From contig CAINOE010000155.1 in NCBI GenBank assembly GCA_903851415.1, positions 1-64,000 on the forward strand: a stretch of 64,000 nt of DNA, written 5' to 3'. Under the pieces are notes generated by a model, which made no database searches, had not been told where the DNA came from, and saw nothing but the letters and a program-made list of their open reading frames with translations. Below are positions 9,799 through 18,044 of this stretch, piece by piece. The stretch is from an uncultured Rhodopila sp. (GTDB taxonomy: Bacteria; Pseudomonadota; Alphaproteobacteria; Acetobacterales; Acetobacteraceae). The translations under genes were made by a program, and so were the position numbers. The first letter of the stretch is position 1. Each line of letters starts with the position of its first letter.

Positions 9799-10763
9799 TT
9801 AACCTGCTTCGCGCCGCCCGGCCATCGCCGCGATGTGCGTCGCCAGGCCGTCGCTGCCGCGCGCAACCTCGCGCCGAAACAAGCCCGCCCCGGCCGGGGC
9901 AAACCCGAGCCGGGGATAAACCTGCGCCACAACCTCGTTCCGCCCGCTCGGCCGGTATTCGCCGATGACCCGGGCCGCGCCCATCCTGGCAGCGATCGAG
10001 ACGAGCTGCCGCAGGATGAACTGCTCCGCCGAGCGGGAGAAGATCCGCCAGCTTATGAGCCAACTGTCGATCCGCAGCGCGTCCCCTTCGTGCAAGGCAA
10101 CCAGGGTCGCGGTCGCCGGTGCGAACCGCCGGGTGCCGATGTCCTGCGCCAGCGCGTCCATGTCCAGAAAGGTGACGCGGCCTGAGCCGGCTCGCAGCAG
10201 CATCTCATTCAATCGCCGGACCTGATTGACGGGCTAGGGGGCAGCAGGCGTTCCGCCACGCCGCGGAAGCGCAGCGGCGGTGGCGCCGGCAGGTGCTGGA
10301 TGATCCTCGCACCCCTGGCAGCCATGATGTCCCACAGGGTTCGCAGCAGCGCCATCCGTGGCTCCAGCGCCGCATCCACTTCCGCCGCGGTGCAGCCCAT
10401 CGCCACGTCGGCGATCAGGTCCCGCCAGTGGCTGGCGATGACGACGAGTTCCGGACCAAAGGCGTGCAAGGCGGATTCCGGTTCGAGTATTTCCTGCGCG
10501 CATGCCCCGAACGGGGCCTGGTAGAGCAGCGGAAACACACCTTCCTGCAGCACGGCGCAGGCGACGGCGCGGCGGAGATAGTCGATGGTCGATGCGCCCG
10601 GAACGGCGATGCGCTGAGTCGGCGTATCGCCGGGGATGGGGGACCTTTCCGCCTCGGCAATCCTGTCGCCGAGCTGGAAGATTGCCGGCAAGGTCGGCCG
10701 ATCGGCGAAACCGCCGCGCAGATCAGCAAGGAAGCTATCGGCGGAGGCCTGAAGTTCGGACAT
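9799..10763 (-). pseudogene. FkbH-like gene, frameshifted and lacking the HAD domain
   Basis: Two overlapping frames read as pieces of one FkbH protein. 10763-10209 gives the N-terminal domain (VVIASHWRDL, LRTLWDIMAARGARIIQH). About 10240 the frame changes by one nucleotide and continues as QVRRLNEMLL and VTFLDMDALAQDIG, the end of the same domain. The sequence then jumps directly to the C-terminal GNAT domain (DALRIDSWLIS, RVIGEYRP, YPRLGFAPAG). The central HAD phosphatase domain of about 250 residues, which in FkbH builds glyceryl-ACP from 1,3-bisphosphoglycerate, is absent. A stand-alone GNAT protein from TTG 10212 or ATG 10203 could still be made, but no intact FkbH can. An ACP gene lies 1.8 kb away. 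Confidence 0.72.
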
Positions 10764-10921
10764 CGAATTTCTGTCCTGCCGGAGGGTGGCGCGAGCGCGG
10801 CCCCGATTACGCTACCCGATTGTTCCTGTCGCCATATCTTTCCGCCGATTGGGATTTTCCTTCCGCTGCCGGTCAGAAGGCGGCTAGAAGGCATCGGCGA
10901 TAGAAGGCGAACGGCTTGAAC

Positions 10922-12046
10922 ATGTCTTTCAGCATCGGCACGGACGAACTGCTCCCGGACAAGACTCTGGCGCTGCAGTTCGAGAGCCTGGGGGACAATT
11001 GCGAGTTGGGCCTCGTGCAGCGCCGTGCCGGGGTCGAACCGCTCGGCCTGCTTCGCTTCGCGGGGGCGCCGTTGCGCCGGCTCATAACGGCTTTGGAGGC
11101 GCGGTTCGAGGGCATCGCCGATCCGGATACGATTCATGTATGCCAGGAGAACGGCGAGTACATGGTCCGGCTGTCCAAATATGATTTCATCTATCATACC
11201 GACGTCAAAGTTGGCGAAGGCGACCCCGAGGCGCTGCACCGGCAGCAGGTTGGCACAGTCGGGTTCCTGACCCGCAAATTCATCGGCGACCTGGAGTCCG
11301 GCGAGAAACTGTTGGTATTCCGGCAGAACGAGCCGCTGTCGGCGAACGACCTCATGGATCTGCGGATCGCCCTGGCGGCCTACGGTCCCGCTACTCTGCT
11401 TTGGGTTCAGCAGGCGCGGCCCGGGCACCCTCCGGGCACGGTCGTGGTTGCGGACGACCGGCTGATGATCGGCTACGTGACGCGTCTGGCCGCGCGCGGG
11501 AATGTTCCGGACCTCGATGTGCGCTCGTGGCTCGCGATGTTGAGGAACGCGCATGCAGTGCGTCCCGGGCGGCCCGCGATTGCGCCCGCGCCCGCCGTTC
11601 CGCCGGGCCAGCGCGCTGTCCGGCAGTCAAGCGAGATCGTTTTTGGACAGGACGGCAATGCGTCCGGCTACACCCACATCGGCTGGTCCGCGCCGGAAAA
11701 CGGCTATACCTGGTCGATCGACGACCGCAGCGCGATCGAGGTCCCGAGCCCCGGTGCGGCGGACAGCTACTGGCTGGACATGAATGTCGTCCCGTATGTG
11801 GCTCCACCTGCCTTGCCGGCACAGATCATGCGGGTCGAGGTGTCTGGGGAACTTGTCCACACGTTCGACCCGTTGCCGCGCGGCGAGGTAGGGTGCACCA
11901 TCCCCGGGCGGCTTGTCGGCGACAGAACAATGATCGAGATCGTGTTCGCCCATCCGACCGCGGCGAGCCCCCTGGAGGTTGCCGGCGGCAATGACGGGCG
12001 CCGGTTGGCCGTCGCATTTAACCGGCTATCGCTGCGCCGCGCCTGA
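10922..12046 (+). CDS. conserved protein of unknown function, SLGDNCELG family with C-terminal beta domain
   Basis: This protein of about 374 aa has no signal peptide. Residues about 15-215 start with LQFESLGDNCELGL and GLLRFAGAP, then GEYMVRLSKYDFIYH, FLTRKFIGDL and ATLLWVQQA. I recognise this as a recurrent unnamed family of Alphaproteobacteria. After a Pro/Ala linker, residues about 235-374 form a beta-rich module (GYTHIGWSAPENGYTWSI, SYWLDMNVVPY). The same kind of module opens the decayed WcbI gene at 13.8 kb, which suggests a shared role in glycan or carbohydrate recognition (inference). The start is ATG 10922; a TTG two codons upstream is also possible. It is transcribed divergently from the FkbH remnant. 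Confidence 0.6.
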   Translation: MSFSIGTDELLPDKTLALQFESLGDNCELGLVQRRAGVEPLGLLRFAGAPLRRLITALEARFEGIADPDTIHVCQENGEYMVRLSKYDFIYHTDVKVGEGDPEALHRQQVGTVGFLTRKFIGDLESGEKLLVFRQNEPLSANDLMDLRIALAAYGPATLLWVQQARPGHPPGTVVVADDRLMIGYVTRLAARGNVPDLDVRSWLAMLRNAHAVRPGRPAIAPAPAVPPGQRAVRQSSEIVFGQDGNASGYTHIGWSAPENGYTWSIDDRSAIEVPSPGAADSYWLDMNVVPYVAPPALPAQIMRVEVSGELVHTFDPLPRGEVGCTIPGRLVGDRTMIEIVFAHPTAASPLEVAGGNDGRRLAVAFNRLSLRRA

Positions 12047-12052
12047 TCCCGG

Positions 12053-12286
12053 TCAGGCTACGCCATGCACCGCCAGGACCGCGCGGATTTGCCGCACCGA
12101 GGTGGTTTCCAGCATCTCCCCATCGCTCAGTTCTATGGCGAAAGTGGTTTCCGGTTCGGTAATCACCATGAGCTGGCGAAGACTGTCCCATTTTCTTGTG
12201 TTGGCCATGCCGGACGCCTCATTGAGCTCCGACCGCGGAATACCCAAAGTGCCGGCGATCAGGGTCGGCAACGCCTCTTCAGTCAT
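12053..12286 (-). CDS. acyl carrier protein
   Basis: This small acidic protein of 77 aa has the acyl carrier fold: a TEEALPTLIAGTLGI helix, then RKWDSLRQL, where Ser35 of the DSL motif would carry the 4'-phosphopantetheine arm, and a C-terminal SVRQIRAVLA helix. The ATG at 12286 is preceded at 7 nt by AGGAG. A stand-alone ACP beside FkbH and WcbI-type genes would hold a glyceryl or acyl group for transfer to a surface glycan; this role is inferred from context. It follows the second WcbI remnant by 32 nt on the same strand. With FkbH broken, its present function is uncertain. Confidence 0.8.
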   Translation of the reverse strand: MTEEALPTLIAGTLGIPRSELNEASGMANTRKWDSLRQLMVITEPETTFAIELSDGEMLETTSVRQIRAVLAVHGVA

Positions 12287-12318
12287 TCGAAATCTCCTGT
12301 TCTCCGGCCCCGGCCGTC

Positions 12319-12569
12319 CTAGCCGATATAATCCGACCATCGGATGTAGTGAAGGATATATTGTCGAAACGTCCAGTCGTGCTCATGCCAGCGGCAGGTC
12401 GCCTCGGGATCGAAGAAACGAATATCAAGGCGCTCGGCGACAACCGGGTGAATTGGGATTGACTCGTAATCCTGGCCGCAATGGCGCGCGAGCAGGGCAG
12501 CATATAGTGGCCGGTATTCAGCAGTTGCTCGCCCTGGCAGCTCGCATAGATCAAAATCGAACGGGTCAC
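12319..12569 (-). pseudogene. WcbI-like gene remnant, second tandem copy, internally deleted
   Basis: GTG at 12569 begins a frame reading TRSILIYASCQGEQLLNTG, the WcbI start with its Cys-Gln loop (ASCQ in place of GNCQ). The frame then breaks. A second frame reads IPIHPVVAERLDIRFF and DWTFRQYILHYIRW, ending at 12319, which is the C-terminal block of the family (compare HPSV and YMRYEW in the intact gene at 7.5-9.7 kb). Only about 83 codons remain of the roughly 280 expected. Its start overlaps the stop of the first copy as GTGA, showing that the two were once an operon. Confidence 0.65.
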
Positions 12570-13815
12570 GGCCGCCACGCGGCCCATCGGATGGTGTCCA
12601 GGACATGCTCCCGGTAGGCTCGCAGGTTGTTCAGCCAGTGGTATTTCATCCCCGGCGACCACCACGACAACCCGAAATGTCCGGCGACGCGTTCGTGAAC
12701 GGAAGTTCATTCCGCCAGCCGGGATATCCGTCGAGCAGAAAGTCCAGCTCGACCGAGAGCGCGGCCGGATCCGCAACGGTGAAGCCCGGGAAATTCAGCA
12801 TGATCCGGTCGGCGATGGCTCTCAGAAGATCGGCGCCGATGAGATTTGGCGCCATGAACAAACGCCTCGTTGCGATATGGCTTTCGATAAACGCGGTGAG
12901 CTTGACGTCGGTTTTCCGATCGCAGGCGCGCCAGCGCTTCAGATCATCCTTAAAGAGGGCATCAAGATCGATGGCATCCTGCTGCACTGCCATTTCGCGC
13001 ATGAGATAAAGCATCTCGTCCGGCATGTCCGTGCCTGCCAGCGGGATCGCACGCCGGTCGCCGTGGGGTAGCGGGACGGATGGTGGAGGCTCGGTTCCGG
13101 TTTGGACCTCTCGTCGGCCGGCGCGAACGGCCACAGCGACTGAATCGCCGGCGTATAGAAGGTCCTGAGGGCGCAGCCCTCCGGCAGCGGTTGATCAGGT
13201 CCTCCTGCGTGGCCTCGGCACCGGCGCTGATGTCGAGCCAGCAGAATCGTATCGGTTGCGGCGCCTCCAGCCCGGGGCCGCCCGCGGCCCGGGCATTGGT
13301 CCTGTCAACGAACCGGACGACGACGCGGCCGCGCAACGACGGGAGTTTCCGGGCGATCTCGGCGATCCGCTGCGCCGTGATCCCGCCTGCGATGACACCG
13401 TGCAAGGCAGGTTGGTCCGGCTGAATATCGCCGGAGGCCGCCTCCACCAGGGCGGCCGAACGGAAGCACAGCGCCAGGACGCGCGAATCGTCAACCGCTG
13501 CGTGGTCGCATGGCCGGCCGGCGTCGGGATGAAGCAGCGTAAGGCGCACGGTTCGCGCGCCACGGGTCATTGCGTTCGGCAGCGGGACGACGATCGTGCT
13601 CCACGCTGTCAGTTCAAACGAACCCAGGACCGTTCCGCTTGCGTACACGGTCAGGCGCTGGCGCGGCACCGTGTCGCCAAACAGGAGGGGCTTGATGTCG
13701 CACTGCATCGCGTAGGTCAGATCGTCGCCCGGAAGCGGCACCCAACCGTCCAGGCGAATGTTTCCTCAACCGACCAGCCGGAACCGTAGCTTTCCGCAGG
13801 GAGGTTTCCCATCAT
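12566..13815 (-). pseudogene. WcbI-like gene with N-terminal beta domain, at least four frame changes
   Basis: The order of segments is collinear with one protein of about 417 residues, but the reading frame changes repeatedly. ATG 13815 starts MMGNLPAESYGSGWSVEE (first frame). The next frame runs about 13760-13180 (PLPGDDLTYAMQCDI, GRVVVRFVDRT, RFCWLDI). The next, about 13175-13090, reads ALRTFYTPAIQSLWPF. About 13090-12660 holds IESHIATRRLFMAPNLIG and ELDFLLDGYPGW. The last, 12660-12566, reads MKYHWLNNLRAYREH and LDTIRWAAWRP. The last three segments align with the intact WcbI-TPR protein (LWPF, IEAHFRTEQVFL, YMRYEW). The first part resembles the C-terminal module of the 10,922-12,046 protein. 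Confidence 0.68.
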
Positions 13816-14127
13816 ACCGAAAACATAAGCCGTATTCAACGACCCACCTGCGCTAAAATGTTGGTTGGCCTTCGCTCGCGCCACTCAATTGACCAACGGC
13901 ATCAAACGTTCCGCAAAACAATACGCTCGTAGGGCTGCGATGCGCCCGCCGCACGCACCCGGATGGCGCCGGAGAAGCTCCGGGAAACGTGATATGGCGT
14001 GCGCTTAAATAATGACTATCAAATCCGCGGGTCCGGCCGCGAGAGATACGATATCTCCGCGGTGCCCAAAACGAGAGCAAAGAATCGGGATTCGGTCGCA
14101 CGAGTTCCGGTTCGGCAGGCAGGGGAA
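13816..14127. other. intergenic region, no gene recognised
   Basis: About 310 nt, AT-richer than its surroundings, separate the WcbI remnant and the small secreted protein, which point away from each other. A promoter for the latter is likely here, but I cannot point to convincing -35 and -10 boxes. Confidence 0.4.
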
Positions 14128-14484
14128 ATGCAAATGAGAAACGTATTGTGTTGCGCAATTTCATTCGTGGCGCTGGCTTGTTACTCGGTCGCGGCGGCGC
14201 GGGCCGATGTGATCCGCGTCGCCACCGTGGTGGCCGAGAATCAGGCCGATTTCGCGAACAATGCCGCCTTGGTCCCGACCTTCGCCGGGCTGCTGAAGAA
14301 AGCCCCGGCCGTCAAGGCGACATGGTCCGGGACCGACGCGGCCAAGCTGACGATCATTACGACTTCTGTTTGGGCGCAGGAATCCGACATCAAGTCGCTG
14401 ACGGATACCGCCGACTGGAAGGCCGCGGCGGGCAAGCTGAAATACAAGACCTATACCGCTGAAATCTTTCAGGTCGTACCATAA
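14128..14484 (+). CDS. small secreted protein of unknown function
   Basis: This 118-aa protein begins with a clear signal peptide (MQMRNVLCCAISFVALACYS, then AAARA before the likely cleavage site). The mature part of about 93 residues is hydrophilic with mixed alpha/beta character (AKLTIITTSVWAQESDIKSL). The start is ATG 14128 or ATG 14134; the AGGGGAA just upstream sits better for 14134. The frame is open further upstream, but that part has no signal-like start. It is probably periplasmic. I know no named family, and the downstream neighbour is convergent and unrelated. Confidence 0.6.
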   Translation: MQMRNVLCCAISFVALACYSVAAARADVIRVATVVAENQADFANNAALVPTFAGLLKKAPAVKATWSGTDAAKLTIITTSVWAQESDIKSLTDTADWKAAAGKLKYKTYTAEIFQVVP

Positions 14485-14502
14485 TCGGCCAGCCGGCCGG
14501 GG

Positions 14503-15885
14503 TCAGAAGCTGCCCCGGTCCGGCGGCACCGTGACACAGGCCATGCCCCGGCTGGTCAGGCGCGCGCAGGCGTCGGCGGCCGCCGTTTGCGTCAACCCGA
14601 GCAGACGCGCCCGGAAGGCGACCTGATTGCCGAATGGCGAGGTTGCCGGCAGTTCGATCTTGGCGGTCCGCAGCAGGTCGGGCGCGGCGGAACGCGCATG
14701 CTCCGCCGCGCTTTCCGCGGTGGTGAGGCTGGCGAAGGCGCCGACCTGGATGGCCCAGCGGCCGGGCGGGGGGTCAACGGGAGGGGCGGGGTCGTAGGAG
14801 ACGCGTTGTGCCATCCTCTCCTGCAACGGGCGCGCTCCCGCGGCATAGCGCGCCGGCGGCGGCGGCAGGGGCTCCGCGGTCACGGGGGCCCGAGCGGGAA
14901 GCGGCTTGCACTGGCGCTGTGGATCGAAGGCCGAGTCGGGATCGCAATCGATGGGCCGGAGCGGGAGCGCGGCCGGCGCGATAGCTGCCGCGCGCATCGG
15001 CTGGCAAGGCCGCGACGGATCATAAGCCGCATCCGGATCGCAGCCGGCGCTGCTGTAGGCCGGGGCGGGCGACGCATAGGCGACCGTTTCGGTCACCGCC
15101 GGGCGCGCCGGCTGGCAGGGGCGAGAAGGATCGTAAGCCGCATCCGGATCGCAGCCGCCGCCGCTATAGCTGGGCGCGGGTGCCGAGTAGGCGACTGTCT
15201 GCACCGTCGCCGGGCGAATCGGCTGGCAGGGCCGCGACGGATCGTAGGCCGCATCCGTATCGCAGCCCGCCCGGGTCGCCCGCGACGCGAATTGCGTCCC
15301 GCCATAGACCGCCAGCGGCCCCGACATCGGCGTGCCCGGCCCGAGCTGAGGCGCGATCGCGGCGACGTAGTTCACCGTCTCCTCCGGCAGCGGCGTGCCG
15401 TTGTTCAGATAGCGGTCCAGCCGGTTCGGCCCGGCGTTGTAGGCGGCGAGGAACCCCGGCGCGCCGAACCGGTCGTACATCTCCCGCAGATAGGCGGTGC
15501 CGGCGAGGATGTTGTTGTGCGGATCGAACGGGTCGTCGCCCAGGCTGTAGCGGTATCGCAGCCCGTCATAGGTGTCCGGCATCACCTGCATCAGCCCCAT
15601 CGCGCCGGCCCAGGAGATCACGTCCTCCTGCCCGCCGGATTCCTGGCGCATGACGCGGCGGATCCAGAGTTCGGGCACGCCGAAGCGGCCGGAGGCTTCG
15701 TGGATGTAGGGGCCCCAGGGATCGCTCGGCGGGCCGGGCGGCGGGTAATAGCGGCTCGGGTTGTAGGTGTGGCGGGCGGTGTGCTGCGCCGGACGGCTGC
15801 CGCAGGCGGCGAGGGCGGTCAGCAGCGCGAGGCACGCGGCGCGGCGGGCAAGCGGCGAGGTGACGAAGCCGACGCAACGACTCAT
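14503..15885 (-). CDS. lytic transglycosylase lipoprotein with SLT and SPOR domains
   Basis: This 460-aa protein has a signal peptide ending in a lipobox (LTALAAC, Cys28), so it is probably a lipoprotein. Residues about 55-180 are a soluble lytic transglycosylase domain: Glu82 in MRQESGG is the catalytic acid, followed by GAMGLMQVMPDTY and FLAAYNAGPNRLDRYL. Residues 208-330 carry four copies of a CDPDAAYDPSRPCQP unit. Residues about 376-455 are a SPOR domain (GRWAIQVGAFAS) that binds denuded glycan at division sites. It would cleave septal or lateral peptidoglycan, leaving anhydro-muramyl ends. The start is ATG 15885. The Cys-pair repeats are unusual. Confidence 0.88.
   Translation of the reverse strand: MSRCVGFVTSPLARRAACLALLTALAACGSRPAQHTARHTYNPSRYYPPPGPPSDPWGPYIHEASGRFGVPELWIRRVMRQESGGQEDVISWAGAMGLMQVMPDTYDGLRYRYSLGDDPFDPHNNILAGTAYLREMYDRFGAPGFLAAYNAGPNRLDRYLNNGTPLPEETVNYVAAIAPQLGPGTPMSGPLAVYGGTQFASRATRAGCDTDAAYDPSRPCQPIRPATVQTVAYSAPAPSYSGGGCDPDAAYDPSRPCQPARPAVTETVAYASPAPAYSSAGCDPDAAYDPSRPCQPMRAAAIAPAALPLRPIDCDPDSAFDPQRQCKPLPARAPVTAEPLPPPPARYAAGARPLQERMAQRVSYDPAPPVDPPPGRWAIQVGAFASLTTAESAAEHARSAAPDLLRTAKIELPATSPFGNQVAFRARLLGLTQTAAADACARLTSRGMACVTVPPDRGSF
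14890..15264 (-). repeat. tandem repeats in the lytic transglycosylase gene
   Basis: Four units, each encoding Cys-(D/T)-x-D-A-A-Y-D-P-S-R-P-Cys-Q-P, start at protein residues 208, 245, 282 and 314, separated by Ala/Pro/Ser/Tyr spacers. The first three units are nearly identical at DNA level (111-bp period); the fourth has diverged. The two cysteines of each unit are 12 residues apart. Confidence 0.85.
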
Positions 15886-16090
15886 GGACAGGGACCCGAT
15901 ACGTGTCCGGCGCTGTTACCACAGAGTCTGAGCGAAGCGGTGGAAATCTTTGGAGTTGCCGGGTTTGTTCCGCCGACTGTGACGCAAAGGGGGCGCCGTC
16001 CGAAGCGGAGGCGCGACCTTGTCGCGATTTGACAATGGCATCATGATCGTATCGTCAGGCCGACTGATCCCGATCAAAGGACATCCGACA

Positions 16091-16399
16091 GTGGAGATAC
16101 CCCTCGCCGATGCGATCCGGCAACTTCGCGACCAACTGCGCGGCGCGATCCTGGAAGGCAAGGACAACGACATCGTCTTTACGCCGAACGGCATCGACCT
16201 CGAACTGTCGGTCAGCTTCAAGGCCGAAGCGACAGCCAAAGGCGGCGTGAAGCTGCTGGCATTCCTCGACCTGTCGGCGGACGCGAAAGCCAGCCGCGAC
16301 AGCCTGCACAAGATCAAGCTGTCGCTGTCGGTGACGGACAAAGACGGCAAGCCGCTGAAGATCCGCTCGGACAGCATCCCGCGCGGACTGCCCGGGTAA
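16091..16399 (+). CDS. trypco2 domain protein (trypsin-co-occurring domain 2)
   Basis: This small protein of about 102 aa consists of one domain: IPLADAIRQLRDQLRGAIL, then DIVFTPNGIDLELSVSFKA, a GGVKLLAFLDLSADA strand pair and HKIKLSLSVTDKDG. This is the helix-strand pattern of trypco2, described in comparative genomics as a partner of trypsin-like proteases in NTPase-based conflict systems. I chose GTG 16091, which has AAAGGA 9 nt upstream and places the start where family members usually begin; ATG 16043 is the alternative. It lies 13 nt before the protease-STAND gene, clearly an operon. Its role as effector, adaptor or protease target is not established. Confidence 0.75.
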   Translation: MEIPLADAIRQLRDQLRGAILEGKDNDIVFTPNGIDLELSVSFKAEATAKGGVKLLAFLDLSADAKASRDSLHKIKLSLSVTDKDGKPLKIRSDSIPRGLPG

Positions 16400-16412
16400 C
16401 GGCGGCCATGCG

Positions 16413-18044
16413 GTGACGCCCGAAACATTCCTGTCCGATGTCGCGGCGGTCTATTTCCGTGGTCCGGACGGCGAGGCGTTCGGCTCCGGGCGGCTGATCG
16501 CGCCGGGGCTGGTGCTGACCGCGGGCCATGTCGTGGACGACGCGCCGGACGGCGAATCGCGGCGCACCGGCTGGAAGGTCTGGCTGCTTCACGACCGCGC
16601 CGCCGGCGGCGCGCCCGGGGCCCGGGTGCATGACGCCGAACGGATCTGGCGCGGCGGCGAGGGGCTGGACCTCGCCGTGCTGCGCCTGTGCGGCGATCCG
16701 CCCCGCGCGCCGCGGGTGCGGCCGGTGTTCGCCTCCTGGGACGACACCGGATCAATTGACATGTTGGAGGCCGCGGGCTTCCCGCAGGCGTGGCGTACCG
16801 AAGCGGATTTGATCCGCGAGTATATCCCCGGCGGCGCGTTGCGGAACGCCTCGCAGCACGGGCCGTATGGCTGGACGGTGCCGCCGGGCGACAAGCCGGA
16901 CAGCCGGGACGGCTGGAAAGGCATGTCCGGCAGCGCCGCCTGCAAGGTCGCGCCGGACGGCAGCCTGCATGTGTTCGGCGTGGTCCAGTCGGTGCCGGCG
17001 CAGTTCTCCGGCGGCCTGCTGGAGGTCGCCCGCCTGTCCGAGGCGTTTGCCGTGGACGCCTTCCGGCAGGCGCTGCGGGACAGCCTCGGCCACGAGCCCG
17101 CCCTCGTGCGCTGGCTTCGGCCGGACGGCCGGACCGCGCCCGGACCGAACGCGGCGGGGTTCCGCAGTACCATCCCGGCGCTGGGCAACCGCCCCTTCGT
17201 CAACCGTGATCCCGACCCGTTGGCGGAGATTGGCCTGCACCTGCGTGATCCGTCGCGCGACGCTGCCGTCGTGCTGCACGGCCCGCCCGGCGTCGGCAAG
17301 AGCGAGCTGGCGCTGGAATATGGCCGCCGCCGGCAGGGCGCCTATCCGGGCGGCACCTTCCGGCTCGACGCCACCGGCGAGACGCTGGTCATCGAACTGG
17401 CGAGGCTCGGCCAGTTCGAGTTTCCCGAGGGGTTCCCGGCAGGCTGGCCGATCGCGGACCAGGCGCAATGGACGCTGCGGCGGGTTTGGACCAGGCCGAC
17501 GCTGCTGATCTACGACAACGTCCAGTCGGAGGCGGCGCTGGAGCCCTGCCTGCCGCCCGCCGGCACCCCGTGTCATGTCGTGGCCACCAGCTTGCTCGAT
17601 CGCTGGGACGCACGCCTGCCGGCGATCGAGGTGCCGCGGCTGACCGCCGGGGAGTCGCTGGATCTCATCGCCGGCATCGCCGGCCAGGCGCTCGCCAGAC
17701 GCTATGGCGGGCAACTCGCCGGCAGCGCGGACGGTTTGCCGGTGCAGCTTGTCCCCGCCTCCGCGACCCTGGCGCATGAGGCGCGGCGCGGCCGGGTCCG
17801 GATGGCGTCCCGGGCGGCGCTGGACCCGAAAGCCGCCAGCAGCTTCGAAGCGGCGTATCGGCTGCTGGAGCCTCCGGCGCAGGTGCTGCTGCATGCCGCG
17901 GCGCGGCTGAACCCGCAGCGGATTCCGCGCGAGGAACTGCAACGCCAGATGAAGGAGGCGTTGCAGTGGGACGCCGATGAATTCGACTCCCGGCTCGATG
18001 CCTGTCTCGATCTCCAGGTGCTGAAGGGGTCGATGACCTGGTGA
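16413..18044 (+). CDS. trypsin-like serine protease fused to NB-ARC (STAND) ATPase
   Basis: This 543-aa protein starts with GTG. Residues 1-225 form a trypsin-like protease with an intact-looking triad: His39 in LTAGHV, Asp86 in LDLAVL and Ser172 in GMSGSA. From about residue 255 a STAND NTPase follows: FVNRDPDPL, Walker A GPPGVGKS (290-297), Walker B LLIYDNV (364-370), an ATS sensor near 391, then a winged-helix-like region. There is no signal peptide, so it acts in the cytosol. The protein stops at 18044 just where a TPR sensor would follow, and the TPR array begins in the next frame. Known relatives couple ligand sensing to protease activation. It probably works with the trypco2 protein upstream. 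Confidence 0.82.
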   Translation: MTPETFLSDVAAVYFRGPDGEAFGSGRLIAPGLVLTAGHVVDDAPDGESRRTGWKVWLLHDRAAGGAPGARVHDAERIWRGGEGLDLAVLRLCGDPPRAPRVRPVFASWDDTGSIDMLEAAGFPQAWRTEADLIREYIPGGALRNASQHGPYGWTVPPGDKPDSRDGWKGMSGSAACKVAPDGSLHVFGVVQSVPAQFSGGLLEVARLSEAFAVDAFRQALRDSLGHEPALVRWLRPDGRTAPGPNAAGFRSTIPALGNRPFVNRDPDPLAEIGLHLRDPSRDAAVVLHGPPGVGKSELALEYGRRRQGAYPGGTFRLDATGETLVIELARLGQFEFPEGFPAGWPIADQAQWTLRRVWTRPTLLIYDNVQSEAALEPCLPPAGTPCHVVATSLLDRWDARLPAIEVPRLTAGESLDLIAGIAGQALARRYGGQLAGSADGLPVQLVPASATLAHEARRGRVRMASRAALDPKAASSFEAAYRLLEPPAQVLLHAAARLNPQRIPREELQRQMKEALQWDADEFDSRLDACLDLQVLKGSMTW

